The translations under genes and the position numbers were made by a program. From contig NZ_BQYI01000001.1 in NCBI RefSeq assembly GCF_027923405.1, forward strand, positions 1,900,501-1,964,500: DNA of 64,000 nt, in the 5' to 3' direction. This document shows positions 34,977 to 42,257 of the stretch, one piece after another. Under the pieces are notes generated by a model. It searched no databases. It was not told where the DNA came from and saw only the letters and a list, made by a program, of their open reading frames with translations. The stretch's first letter is position 1. Every line of letters begins with the position of its first letter. The DNA comes from Paenibacillus sp. YYML68. GTDB lineage: Bacteria; Bacillota; Bacilli; Paenibacillales; NBRC-103111.

Positions 34977-35399
34977 GTGGCTTCCCAGTACGATCGGTTG
35001 TATGTGCTGTTCGTCTATTATTTCAACGTGGAGCGGGATTACTTCGAGTGTCACGAGGTGATGGAGGAGCTGTGGCTGGAGGAGGGCCGGGATACACTGT
35101 ATCAAGGCCTTCTGCAGGTCGCAGTCGGCCTCTACCATTACCGGAACGGTAATAACGGGGGAGCGGTCAAGCTGATGACGGCGGCGCTGGAGAAGCTGGA
35201 GGGGCAGCCTGACGACGTGCTGGGCATCGACCTGAAGCGCTTGCGCGAGGACAGCCGCATCTATCTGGATAAGCTGCATCGGCTTGCGGAGGAGCCGTTC
35301 GCGTTCTACGATCTCGATATTCGTATCCTAGACGCGGAGCTGTCGGCGCTTGTGGAGGAGCTGAAGCTGCATCCGCCGAGTCCGCACGAGGAGGAATAA
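34977..35399 (+). CDS. DUF309 family protein
   Basis: A 140-residue helical protein. 'DYFECHEVMEELWLEE' and 'YQGLLQVAVGLYHYRNGNNGGAVKLM' in part match the conserved heart of DUF309 (PF03745), a family of unknown function with His and Glu residues that may bind ligand. The GTG start is preceded by AAGGAG. It is the third gene of the pyrD-relQ group. Confidence 0.85.
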   Translation: MASQYDRLYVLFVYYFNVERDYFECHEVMEELWLEEGRDTLYQGLLQVAVGLYHYRNGNNGGAVKLMTAALEKLEGQPDDVLGIDLKRLREDSRIYLDKLHRLAEEPFAFYDLDIRILDAELSALVEELKLHPPSPHEEE

Positions 35400-35403
35400 G
35401 CAG

Positions 35404-35435
35404 AGCCGAGCCCCTTGATGGGACTCGGCTTGTTC
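35404..35435 (+). terminator. terminator after the DUF309 gene
   Basis: AGCCGAG/CTCGGCT stem with CCC/GGG pairs inside; the T-run is broken. Confidence 0.6.
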
Positions 35436-35480
35436 GTGTTGTGGGTTTTGAGATTGGATTATAGAGGAGGAGAGTAAGGA

Positions 35481-35984
35481 ATGAAGCGCAGTATGAACGA
35501 GCGAAAAACCGCCGTATTATTCGTCTGCCTTGGCAACATCTGCCGTTCGCCGATGGCGGAGGCGGTGTTCCGCAATGTCGTGTGTGAGGCGGGACTAGAG
35601 GACCGTATTCGGATCGATTCGGCCGGGACAGGCAACTGGCATGTCGGCAAGCCGCCTCATGAAGGGACGCGTGATATCTTGCAGCGTAACGGCATCTCGT
35701 GCGACGGACAGCGGGCGAGACAAGTGTCTGTGGACGATTTTAAGGAGTTCGATTATATCATCGCGATGGATACGCAGAACGAAGCGGATCTACGCCGCTT
35801 GCAGGGTGCAGAAGCGGGCTCGGCACAGCTGCTTCGTCTATTGGAGCTGCTGCCTGCTCGGGCATTGCGGGACGTGCCGGACCCTTATTTCACAGGCAAC
35901 TTCGAGGAAGTGTATGAGATGGTGACGGAAGGCTGTCTCGCGCTGCTAGAGCGGATACGGGACGATTGGCGGCGGGAGGGGTAA
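35481..35984 (+). CDS. low-molecular-weight protein-tyrosine phosphatase
   Basis: A 167-residue phosphatase. The P-loop 'VCLGNICRSPMAEAV' has the catalytic Cys at 16 and Arg at 22, with the general acid in 'DVPDPYF' near residue 133. The residue after GN is Ile, as in tyrosine phosphatases (YfkJ, PtpA), not the Thr that marks the arginine phosphatase YwlE. GAGGAGGAGAG precedes the ATG. Own transcription unit, before a toxin locus. Confidence 0.92.
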   Translation: MKRSMNERKTAVLFVCLGNICRSPMAEAVFRNVVCEAGLEDRIRIDSAGTGNWHVGKPPHEGTRDILQRNGISCDGQRARQVSVDDFKEFDYIIAMDTQNEADLRRLQGAEAGSAQLLRLLELLPARALRDVPDPYFTGNFEEVYEMVTEGCLALLERIRDDWRREG

Positions 35985-36057
35985 CAGGGAACTAACGTTC
36001 TATCTTTTGTTGTCAAGTTGTGGTAAACTACTAGAGTACAATTGAATCTTGGGTGGG

Positions 36058-36090
36058 CATGGTTTCCCTTCGAAAGGAGGTGAGACCATG
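36058..36090 (+). promoter_or_regulatory. RNA hairpin hiding the toxin ribosome site and start codon
   Basis: CATGGT (36058-36063) pairs with ACCATG (36085-36090), and CCCTT pairs with AAAGG inside. The stem covers AAAGGAGG and the toxin ATG itself. Such sequestration is typical of type I toxin mRNAs, which need 5' or 3' processing to be translated. Confidence 0.7.
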
Positions 36091-36183
36091 GAGTTGAAAG
36101 ATGCAATTACCATCATGATCTTATTCGCAACATTTATCCTAGCTCTTTTAACATACATCGGGAATAACTACAAGAGAAAGTAA
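36088..36183 (+). CDS. putative holin-like type I toxin, 31 aa
   Basis: A tiny membrane peptide, 'MELKDAITIMILFATFILAL' to the basic end 'NNYKRK', preceded by AAAGGAGGTGAGACC. The acidic start, single helix (about residues 8-24) and Lys/Arg-rich tail match the holin-like toxin family (PF16935; relatives TxpA and BsrG in Bacillus). These are silenced by an overlapping antisense RNA. A terminator begins directly at its stop codon. The antitoxin RNA would be on the minus strand around 36150-36270, but I found only a weak promoter (TACAAT at 36264-36269). Confidence 0.7.
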   Translation: MELKDAITIMILFATFILALLTYIGNNYKRK

Positions 36184-36225
36184 AAACCCACCCCAAGGTT
36201 TCACGGCCGAAGGTGGGTTTTATTA
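36183..36225 (+). terminator. toxin mRNA terminator
   Basis: AAAACCCACC and GGTGGGTTTT pair over 10 bp, starting at the toxin stop codon, followed by ATTACTT. Confidence 0.85.
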
Positions 36226-36270
36226 CTTCCAAAGACTTAGAAGGGAATAAACCATCCAAGCCAATTGTAT

Positions 36271-36298
36271 AACCGAGTGTTTGCGGCACTCGGTTTTT
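36271..36298 (+). terminator. second terminator hairpin in the toxin locus
   Basis: AACCGAGTG, loop TTTGCGG, CACTCGGTT, then TTTT. No gene precedes it after the toxin terminator, so it may end a readthrough or a separate small RNA. Confidence 0.75.
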
Positions 36299-36333
36299 CT
36301 TAAATTTAATAATAGCATATCTTCATAACGCTG

Positions 36334-36366
36334 AAAACCCGTAAATCGGTTGCTGACAGGTTTTTT
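36334..36366. terminator. third hairpin, before the thioredoxin-like gene
   Basis: AAAACC-C-GT pairs with AC-A-GGTTTT and is followed by a T-run on the plus strand. On the minus strand it can serve the thioredoxin-like gene. Confidence 0.55.
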
Positions 36367-36385
36367 GCTTGCTGTGGGCTAAAGA

Positions 36386-36868
36386 TTACGACTTGTGCTT
36401 CTTAATGAAGCTCTCGAGTCCGGCTTTCTCTTGGGCACCGACGAGACGCTCGACTTCCTTGCCTTCCTTGTAGTAGATGAGCGTTGGCGTGTATTGGATG
36501 CTGTAGCGGCTCCAGCCGTCCTTGAACTCCTCGAGGTTGAACTGCTTGATGTCTGCGCCAAGCTCCTGAGCGAGCGGTGTCAGGATCGGTGTCGTCACCT
36601 TGCAATGCGAGCATGTGGAGGCGAAGTAGTACAGGAAGAAGCTTTCCTTCGCGGCGAGCTTCTTGTCCAGCTCTGCAGGCAGGATGATGTTCTGGTAGTT
36701 CGGGTCGTCAAGCAGCTTGACGGTCTCGACATGCAGCTTGTCCGGCGCGATGCCGTACACGTTGTCGGCATGCTTGCCGTACTTGGCGTTGTTCGACTGC
36801 TGGTTCAACACATACAGCACGCCGAACAGAACGACGATGATGGATAAGTAGATCGCGAGCTTTTTCAA
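36386..36868 (-). CDS. membrane-anchored thioredoxin-fold protein
   Basis: A 160-residue protein with an N-terminal membrane helix (about residues 4-22) and an extracytoplasmic thioredoxin fold. The redox site is 'FASTCSHCKVTTP', cysteines 86 and 89, with SH between them instead of GP, and the cis-Pro loop is 'QYTPTLIYY'. The CSHC centre suggests a disulfide-handling partner different from the CGPC protein at 21.7 kb. I start at the TTG 8 bp after GAGGGG; an ATG at 36886 has no ribosome site. Confidence 0.8.
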   Translation of the reverse strand: MKKLAIYLSIIVVLFGVLYVLNQQSNNAKYGKHADNVYGIAPDKLHVETVKLLDDPNYQNIILPAELDKKLAAKESFFLYYFASTCSHCKVTTPILTPLAQELGADIKQFNLEEFKDGWSRYSIQYTPTLIYYKEGKEVERLVGAQEKAGLESFIKKHKS

Positions 36869-37060
36869 AATCGTCCCCTCTTTCATGATATAGATATGAT
36901 GGCCGTCAACCGTCAGCCTTTGCTTACGCAGCCAGCGGCACCTTCTACTATTTTAACGCATATCGGGTGGAATTACGAACCTTGCTGTGGTTGCGGCTTC
37001 CAGCGGTTCGCAGTACAATGTTACGAAGAGAAGGAACAGGCTGGAGGGTTGCTTGACCGA

Positions 37061-37813
37061 ATGAAGACGACATTACGATTAGACAAGCTGCTTGCGCACT
37101 CGGGCTTCGGTACGCGCAGCGAGATCAAGCTGCTCGTGAAGCGCGGGGCGATCACGGTGAATGGCAAGCCGATCAAGGACAGCGGATTGCAGGTCCATCC
37201 CGAGCGCGATGATATACAGGTAGAAGGCGAGAAGGTGCGGTACCGGGAGTTCGTCTATTTGATGCTGAACAAGCCTCAGGGCGTCGTATCCGCAACGGAG
37301 GATAACCGTGACCGGACGGTGATCGATCTGGTGGATGCGGAGTATGCGCACTTTGAGCTTTTTCCTGTTGGGAGATTGGATAAGGATACGGAAGGGCTGC
37401 TGCTGCTGACGAACGATGGCAAGCTCGCGCACAACCTACTGTCGCCGCGCAAGCACGTCCCGAAGACGTACTATGCGAAGGTGGAGGGCGCGGTCAATGA
37501 ACGAGATCAGGAGGCGTTCCGCGCTGGCGTGACGCTGGACGATGGGTACGAGACGATGCCTGCGGAGCTGCGTATCTTGCTGAAGGGGGATCCGTCGGCA
37601 GGCCTGCTATCGGAGATCGAGCTGACGATTATGGAGGGTAAGTTCCATCAGGTGAAACGGATGTTCGAGGCGGTCGGCAAGAAGGTCGTCTTCCTGAAGC
37701 GTCTGTCGATGGGACCGCTGAAGCTGGACCCGGAGCTGTCGACAGGCGAGTGCCGGGAGTTGATGGAGGAGGAGCTGCAGCAGCTGCAGGCGCATGGGAG
37801 CGGGAGCGAATAG
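37061..37813 (+). CDS. rsuA: rRNA pseudouridine synthase (RsuA/RluB family)
   Basis: A 250-residue pseudouridine synthase. An N-terminal S4 RNA-binding domain ('LRLDKLLAHSGFGTRSEIK') is followed by the catalytic domain with the active Asp in 'PVGRLDKDTEGLLLLTNDG' and 'EGKFHQVKRMFEAVG'. The length and S4 start resemble RsuA (16S position 516), so I use that symbol with some caution; RluB-type activity is the alternative. GGAGGG lies 12 bp before the ATG. It is followed closely by a HAD phosphatase. Confidence 0.87.
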   Translation: MKTTLRLDKLLAHSGFGTRSEIKLLVKRGAITVNGKPIKDSGLQVHPERDDIQVEGEKVRYREFVYLMLNKPQGVVSATEDNRDRTVIDLVDAEYAHFELFPVGRLDKDTEGLLLLTNDGKLAHNLLSPRKHVPKTYYAKVEGAVNERDQEAFRAGVTLDDGYETMPAELRILLKGDPSAGLLSEIELTIMEGKFHQVKRMFEAVGKKVVFLKRLSMGPLKLDPELSTGECRELMEEELQQLQAHGSGSE

Positions 37814-37862
37814 CGGCAGCACCTGCTGCTATACGAACATCATACGGGGAGTGGGGAAGCCG

Positions 37863-38693
37863 ATGAACTATCGTTTAATCGCATTGGATGTGGACGGCAC
37901 GCTGCTGAACGACGAGCATGAGCTGTCCGAGATGACGATCCGCACGCTGCATGCGGTTCACGCGGCTGGGCTGCGCATCGTGCTCTGTACGGGACGCGGG
38001 CCTGGGAACGCGATTCCGATCTTCGAGGAGATCGGTCTTGAGGGCGTACTGATCACGCATAACGGAGCGTCAACGGTACAGTCGCCGGGAGCTGGGGTGC
38101 TGCATGAGTATGCTTTTGCGATGCGGGAGCTGGAGGCAGTTGTTCGGTATTGCCGTGAGCGTGGCGTGCACTTCGACGTGAACACGTCCTGGAAGCTGTA
38201 TGTGGAGAAGGTGGCAGCTCCCGTCGCGCTGATGTACGAGCAGTTCCTCATCGAGCCTGTGCAGGTCGACGATGTGCTTGCGATGTCGGAGCCTGTTGTG
38301 AAGTTCACGATGTTCGGAGAGGCCGAGCAGATGGATCGAGTGGAGGCGGACCTGAGAGGCGAAGCGCTGGAGCTTCCGAATTCGTTCCATTATATACGCA
38401 GCGGCGAGCAGTTCATCGATATGATGCTGAGTACGGTGTCGAAGGGGCATGCCTTGGAGCGGCTGGCTTCCTCCTGGGGCATTGAGCGGGAGCAGATCAT
38501 CGCGATGGGCAACTATTATAATGATGTGGACATGCTGCAGTTCGCCGGACTCGGCATTGCGATGGACAACTCGCCGGAGGGCGTGAAGGCGGCCGCTGAC
38601 GAGGTGACGCTCTCGAATAATGAGCACGGCGTGCATGCCGCTCTCGTCAAGCACGTACTCGCTCCGCTTCATGCTGCGGGGCTTGGGCAGTAG
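37863..38693 (+). CDS. Cof-type HAD-IIB phosphatase
   Basis: A 276-residue sugar-phosphate-phosphatase-like protein. Motif I 'ALDVDGTLLNDEHELS' has both catalytic Asp residues, motif II Thr is in 'LCTGR', motif III Lys is in 'SKGHAL', and motif IV reads 'MGNYYNDVDML'. The usual GDxxND is GNYYND here: the first metal Asp is Asn, leaving the second, a variant I have seen in Bacillales relatives. The substrate is unknown. The ATG follows GGGGA. It forms a likely operon with the pseudouridine synthase. Confidence 0.85.
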   Translation: MNYRLIALDVDGTLLNDEHELSEMTIRTLHAVHAAGLRIVLCTGRGPGNAIPIFEEIGLEGVLITHNGASTVQSPGAGVLHEYAFAMRELEAVVRYCRERGVHFDVNTSWKLYVEKVAAPVALMYEQFLIEPVQVDDVLAMSEPVVKFTMFGEAEQMDRVEADLRGEALELPNSFHYIRSGEQFIDMMLSTVSKGHALERLASSWGIEREQIIAMGNYYNDVDMLQFAGLGIAMDNSPEGVKAAADEVTLSNNEHGVHAALVKHVLAPLHAAGLGQ

Positions 38694-38719
38694 CACTAGG
38701 CGTACATCGATACACGCAG

Positions 38720-38749
38720 GCTCGGGACGACAGATCCCGGGTCTTTTTT
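38720..38749 (+). terminator. terminator after the HAD gene
   Basis: GCTCGGGA and TCCCGGGT pair around CGACAGA, followed by CTTTTTT. Confidence 0.8.
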
Positions 38750-38884
38750 CTCTGGCTAGCCGTCGGTTCAATAGAAAATACGAGATTACGCGGAGCTCGC
38801 GCATACTTTAGCTGGAAGGAAGGACATGCTAAGAGCGCATAGGTTTATGAGCTTTACAACCATTTTCCCAAGGGAGGGACTCGA

Positions 38885-39940
38885 ATGAACAGCGTAATGT
38901 TGAGGCCGGATCTGAAGACGGCGGGCGGAGAAGTGTGTGATGTGGTGTACAAAAACCGGTTTGTAGGCACGTTGACAATGGTGTACCGGGAGTCCTCCCG
39001 CGTGGCCGGTTCTTTGCAGCTTGAGCAAGAGGTGCTGTCCAAGTCGGATAAAGAGCTCGTGTTCGAGGCGGTGCATGAGTATGTGCAGTCGTTCGTCGAT
39101 GCAATCGGGGCGAAGGACTGTGAGATTATGGTCACCTACAGCAGCTACGACCATGTGATCGCTACGGAGCAGACGAAGGCGTTCCATAATGACAGCTTCG
39201 GTGTGACGACCGGTGCGAATGAGGATTTCGAATACGATACGGATTGGGTCGATACGGATTCCCGTCTGGAGGACGAATCCCCGCTGGAGCGTGACGACTA
39301 CTCGATGGGTGATTACGAGCTTGTCGTTGCGGGAGAGGCCGAGGATGCGGTCGAATACCAGATTTATGATAAGGAAGAAAATTTGCTCGCCGAAGCGTTC
39401 CTCACGATGGAGGGCCGCGACGTATTCGGTACGGTCGATTGGCTCGTTGAGCCGAGTGACCGCGAGCTGGATGTTATCGCCGACCTGATCGTGCTAGACC
39501 TCGATGAGGACGAGATCGACACGTTCGTTATTCATATGGTGTACGATAACGATATTATCGAGACGATTGAGCTGACGCACGAGGACTTGCTCGATAACGA
39601 GGACGAGTCCGTACAGGTGTTCTCCGAGAGCGAGCTGACTAAGCACGATTACATGATCTCCATGTGCCGCGATGACGGCGATGTGCTGACGTATGAAATT
39701 TACCAAGCATCTCGTGGCAGTCTTCCAATCGGCATTGCGACGATCGATATTAGCCAGCGCCAGCTGACAGGCTTCATCGACTTCCGCGAGCCGGGCGAGG
39801 AGAGCGACCGTGAGCTGATCGCGACGCTGCTGATGGAGGAGCTGGACAAGGAGAAGGATTACGAAACCCTCAATCTGTCCATGATGCACCGCAACCGGCT
39901 GATCGAGGAAGTGCTGTTCGAGACGGAGCAGGTGCATTAG
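38885..39940 (+). CDS. acidic protein with three internal repeats
   Basis: A 351-residue, strongly acidic cytoplasmic protein that I do not recognise. Three divergent copies of about 75 residues are visible: 18-95 ('CDVVYKNRFVGTLTMVYRES' start), about 160-230 ('EYQIYDKEENLLAEAFLTME') and about 270-345 ('TYEIYQASRGSLPIGIATID'). Each begins with two strands, continues with 'G..d....SDrELi..li...l' and ends in an 'MVY/MMH......IE' strand. An acidic linker (DEDFEYDTDWVDTDS-like) joins the first and second. GGGAGGG precedes the ATG. It is a single-gene unit. Confidence 0.75.
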   Translation: MNSVMLRPDLKTAGGEVCDVVYKNRFVGTLTMVYRESSRVAGSLQLEQEVLSKSDKELVFEAVHEYVQSFVDAIGAKDCEIMVTYSSYDHVIATEQTKAFHNDSFGVTTGANEDFEYDTDWVDTDSRLEDESPLERDDYSMGDYELVVAGEAEDAVEYQIYDKEENLLAEAFLTMEGRDVFGTVDWLVEPSDRELDVIADLIVLDLDEDEIDTFVIHMVYDNDIIETIELTHEDLLDNEDESVQVFSESELTKHDYMISMCRDDGDVLTYEIYQASRGSLPIGIATIDISQRQLTGFIDFREPGEESDRELIATLLMEELDKEKDYETLNLSMMHRNRLIEEVLFETEQVH

Positions 39941-39986
39941 GTGCTTGGTGGAGTTGTGAGAAGGTAATCGTGACGAGTAAAAAGGT

Positions 39987-40030
39987 AAGCTCCCTGAACC
40001 GCTTATGGCTTATGCGGCAGGGAGCTGCTT
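39987..40030. terminator. terminator shared with the RCC1-like gene
   Basis: AGCTCCCT/AGGGAGCT with CCGC/GCGG inside. On the minus strand TACCTTTTTAC follows, so it probably ends the RCC1-like transcript. Confidence 0.7.
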
Positions 40031-40042
40031 GGCGTTGTGGAG

Positions 40043-41221
40043 CTACTGAATGGAAGGCAGATGTGCAGCGCGTACAGGAACCTCGGTGCTCTCTGTTGTG
40101 CCGTTGGCGAGCTGGTCAGACACATTGGAGCCCCATGACCAAAGCACACCGTGATGGTCAATAGCCATATTGTGGGCTGGCTGTACGCTGATGTCCATAA
40201 TATTCCGAAGCTCATCCACCTGCCGTGGCTGCATAGGGTACGATTCATCGGGGGACATGTTCGGACAGTCGTTTATTGTGCAGTACATTGTTCTTCCCCA
40301 CGTCCAGACAGTCCCGTCCTTTGTCAGAGCGAGTGTCGTACGTCCATTCGTATGAATCGTCTCTACATCTGTAATTCCTTCATACTGAACAGGCTTGATG
40401 TTGGAGAGGCTTGGCATCCCCTCGGTTCCTCTTGGGTTCTCTCCCCACGTCCACACGGTGCCGTCCTTCTTCATGGCATAGAAGACATCTGAGTCGCCTT
40501 GCGACAGCTTGACGATATCCGTTAGGCCCTTAATTTGCGTTAGCTCCCTATGCAGGGATGCTCCGTAGGATTCATGCCGTACCCATACCGTGCCATCCTC
40601 CTGAATAACGTGTAGATAGTTGTGACCAGCTGAGATGTCCACCGCTTTCCTCTCTAATGGTAGCTTCACTGGCTCGGAGGTCTTTAAATTCACTTGACCT
40701 AATTCAGGATAAAGGTAATTCCACATCCATACATTACCATCTTTATCTAGCGCCATGTTGATGAAGTGTGTGGAAGAGATTTTGGTAATATCCTTGAGTC
40801 CTGTAATCTGCAGGGCACCATAACTGAAGTAATCGGGATTCGAAGGCCAGCCTGTCATGAAATCGATCTTGGATGAGTCGTGCCTCCAGACGGTCCCGTT
40901 CTGCTTGAGCATGAGCTTATCTCCGCGGCTGTAGTGATAAGATGCCGCGTCCTTGAAGGCTGATGCGCGAACAGGCTTAACACCTGCCGGTTCTGTGCCT
41001 TTTGGTGACCAGACCCAGATCTCGCCCTTGCTGTTATAAGCGGAGCATTGGTATTCCGTTAAGCTCAGGCGATAGCTCTTATCCGGCTTCGGCTCGTCAT
41101 TTGCTTGTTGTGCAGGATTGGCGGCAAAGCTGGGAAGGCTTAAGGAGACCGCCAGCAAGGTAGTTAGGCTCGCTAGCAGCACAAGCTTTCCATGACGAGA
41201 TCGTACATTAGTCGTTTTCAT
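40043..41221 (-). CDS. secreted RCC1-repeat protein
   Basis: A 392-residue exported protein (signal 'KLVLLASLTTLLAVSLSLPSF' in part, cut after 'AA'). From about residue 60 it contains RCC1-type blades with the recurrent 'DGTVWTWG' core ('KNGTVWRHDS', 'KDGNVWMWNY', 'EDGTVWVRHE', 'KDGTVWTWGENP', 'KDGTVWTWGRTM', 'HHGVLWSWGSN'), at least six, forming a propeller. Bacterial secreted RCC1 proteins are mostly uncharacterised and may mediate adhesion. A free Cys pair occurs in 'YCTINDCPN'. It is transcribed alone. Confidence 0.82.
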   Translation of the reverse strand: MKTTNVRSRHGKLVLLASLTTLLAVSLSLPSFAANPAQQANDEPKPDKSYRLSLTEYQCSAYNSKGEIWVWSPKGTEPAGVKPVRASAFKDAASYHYSRGDKLMLKQNGTVWRHDSSKIDFMTGWPSNPDYFSYGALQITGLKDITKISSTHFINMALDKDGNVWMWNYLYPELGQVNLKTSEPVKLPLERKAVDISAGHNYLHVIQEDGTVWVRHESYGASLHRELTQIKGLTDIVKLSQGDSDVFYAMKKDGTVWTWGENPRGTEGMPSLSNIKPVQYEGITDVETIHTNGRTTLALTKDGTVWTWGRTMYCTINDCPNMSPDESYPMQPRQVDELRNIMDISVQPAHNMAIDHHGVLWSWGSNVSDQLANGTTESTEVPVRAAHLPSIQ

Positions 41222-41415
41222 CGTACACCTCTTTCATATGGATTAATTTACATTTATTAGACGGCGGTCAAAAGGAAAAGTTGTGGAAAAAAAGAAAAAT
41301 TATGCTGCAACCTTAATCGTGCTGCAAGCGTCTATATGGAGATAGATGGAGGATGGAGTTAATCTATGGATGTAATTAGAACTAGAACACTTCGTGAAAG
41401 GATGTTCGATACGAC

Positions 41416-41895
41416 ATGCGCAAATATGCGGATGGCTGGTTTATCGTATTCGCTGTATATATCGCTACCTATTTTGCATCAGGGCAACTATTCGCGATAG
41501 TGACAGGAACACCGCCTGATCGCGGAGGAGCCATGTCTTCTGTCATGATGGGAGTGTGTCAAATTATCATTCCATATGTAGCAGGCGGTTGGTACGCGCG
41601 GGAGGTGTTCCGCCGAGAAGGGCGTCCCCTAATGAGCGCCTTGATCATCAGTGTCGTGCCTGCTGTATGCGAGAGGCTGCTGCTCGTAGGCATTGGAGCA
41701 TGGCTCACGGTGTTGGGTGTGTACGGCGCAGGACAGACGAGCTTGACGATGGAGCGTGTTTTTGACTTGATTCAGACTGAGGCGCTTCCTTACTTCACTC
41801 CCGAGTACATCATCTGGGGACTTGTAGTGAGCGTCCCGGTCTGTATGGTGACAGCAGCTATGGTTAGACGGACGCAAGAGGTGACGAGCTCGTAA
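41416..41895 (+). CDS. small multi-pass membrane protein
   Basis: A 159-residue protein with about four hydrophobic segments ('WFIVFAVYIATYFASGQLFAI' in part, 'MMGVCQIIIPYVAGGWYA', 'LLLVGIGAWLTVLGVYGA', 'IIWGLVVSVPVCMVTAAMV'). I do not recognise a family. The ATG is poorly led (AAAGGA 13 bp upstream). It is followed 55 bp later by another small membrane protein gene. Confidence 0.6.
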   Translation: MRKYADGWFIVFAVYIATYFASGQLFAIVTGTPPDRGGAMSSVMMGVCQIIIPYVAGGWYAREVFRREGRPLMSALIISVVPAVCERLLLVGIGAWLTVLGVYGAGQTSLTMERVFDLIQTEALPYFTPEYIIWGLVVSVPVCMVTAAMVRRTQEVTSS

Positions 41896-41950
41896 CCGCC
41901 TCGGCAAGCTTGGATTGGAAGGTTTCGAGCGCAAGTCGGAGGACAAAGGA

Positions 41951-42139
41951 GTGGTTTTTATCACGTTTTCTTTCATTGCATTGCTCATTCAGCTCGTATA
42001 CATAGCGCTCGTTATTTTTGTCATTTACTTCATGCTGAAGGTTCTGGAGTATATGAAGGACAGACAGCGAGCTGATGACAGTATCCGCACGAAGCTGAAT
42101 CAGATCATTGACCTGCTGGAGAAGAAGGATAAGACCTGA
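41951..42139 (+). CDS. small single-pass membrane protein with coiled tail
   Basis: A 62-residue protein: a membrane helix (about residues 5-28, 'IALLIQLVYIALVIFVIYFML'-type core) then a charged helix 'KDRQRADDSIRTKLNQIIDL' ending in KKDKT. The GTG at 41951 follows GGAGG by 8 bp, which beats a TTG at 41915. Such short proteins with a helical tail are common next to membrane or phage-shock genes, but I cannot assign a role. Confidence 0.55.
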   Translation: MVFITFSFIALLIQLVYIALVIFVIYFMLKVLEYMKDRQRADDSIRTKLNQIIDLLEKKDKT

Positions 42140-42211
42140 TGCGCAACGAGGCTAGGTGCTGGAGCTGAGGCTTGTTCGAGTAAGATGCTTCTATCCGGCT
42201 GGATGTGGAAA

Positions 42212-42242
42212 AAGAGGCGTCCGCCCACGGCAGACGCCTCTT
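42212..42242. terminator. terminator of the RsmF-like gene
   Basis: AAGAGGCGTC and GACGCCTCTT form a 10-bp stem; on the minus strand TTTTTCC follows. It stands between two convergent genes. Confidence 0.85.
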
Positions 42243-42257
42243 CGACATGCACGTACC

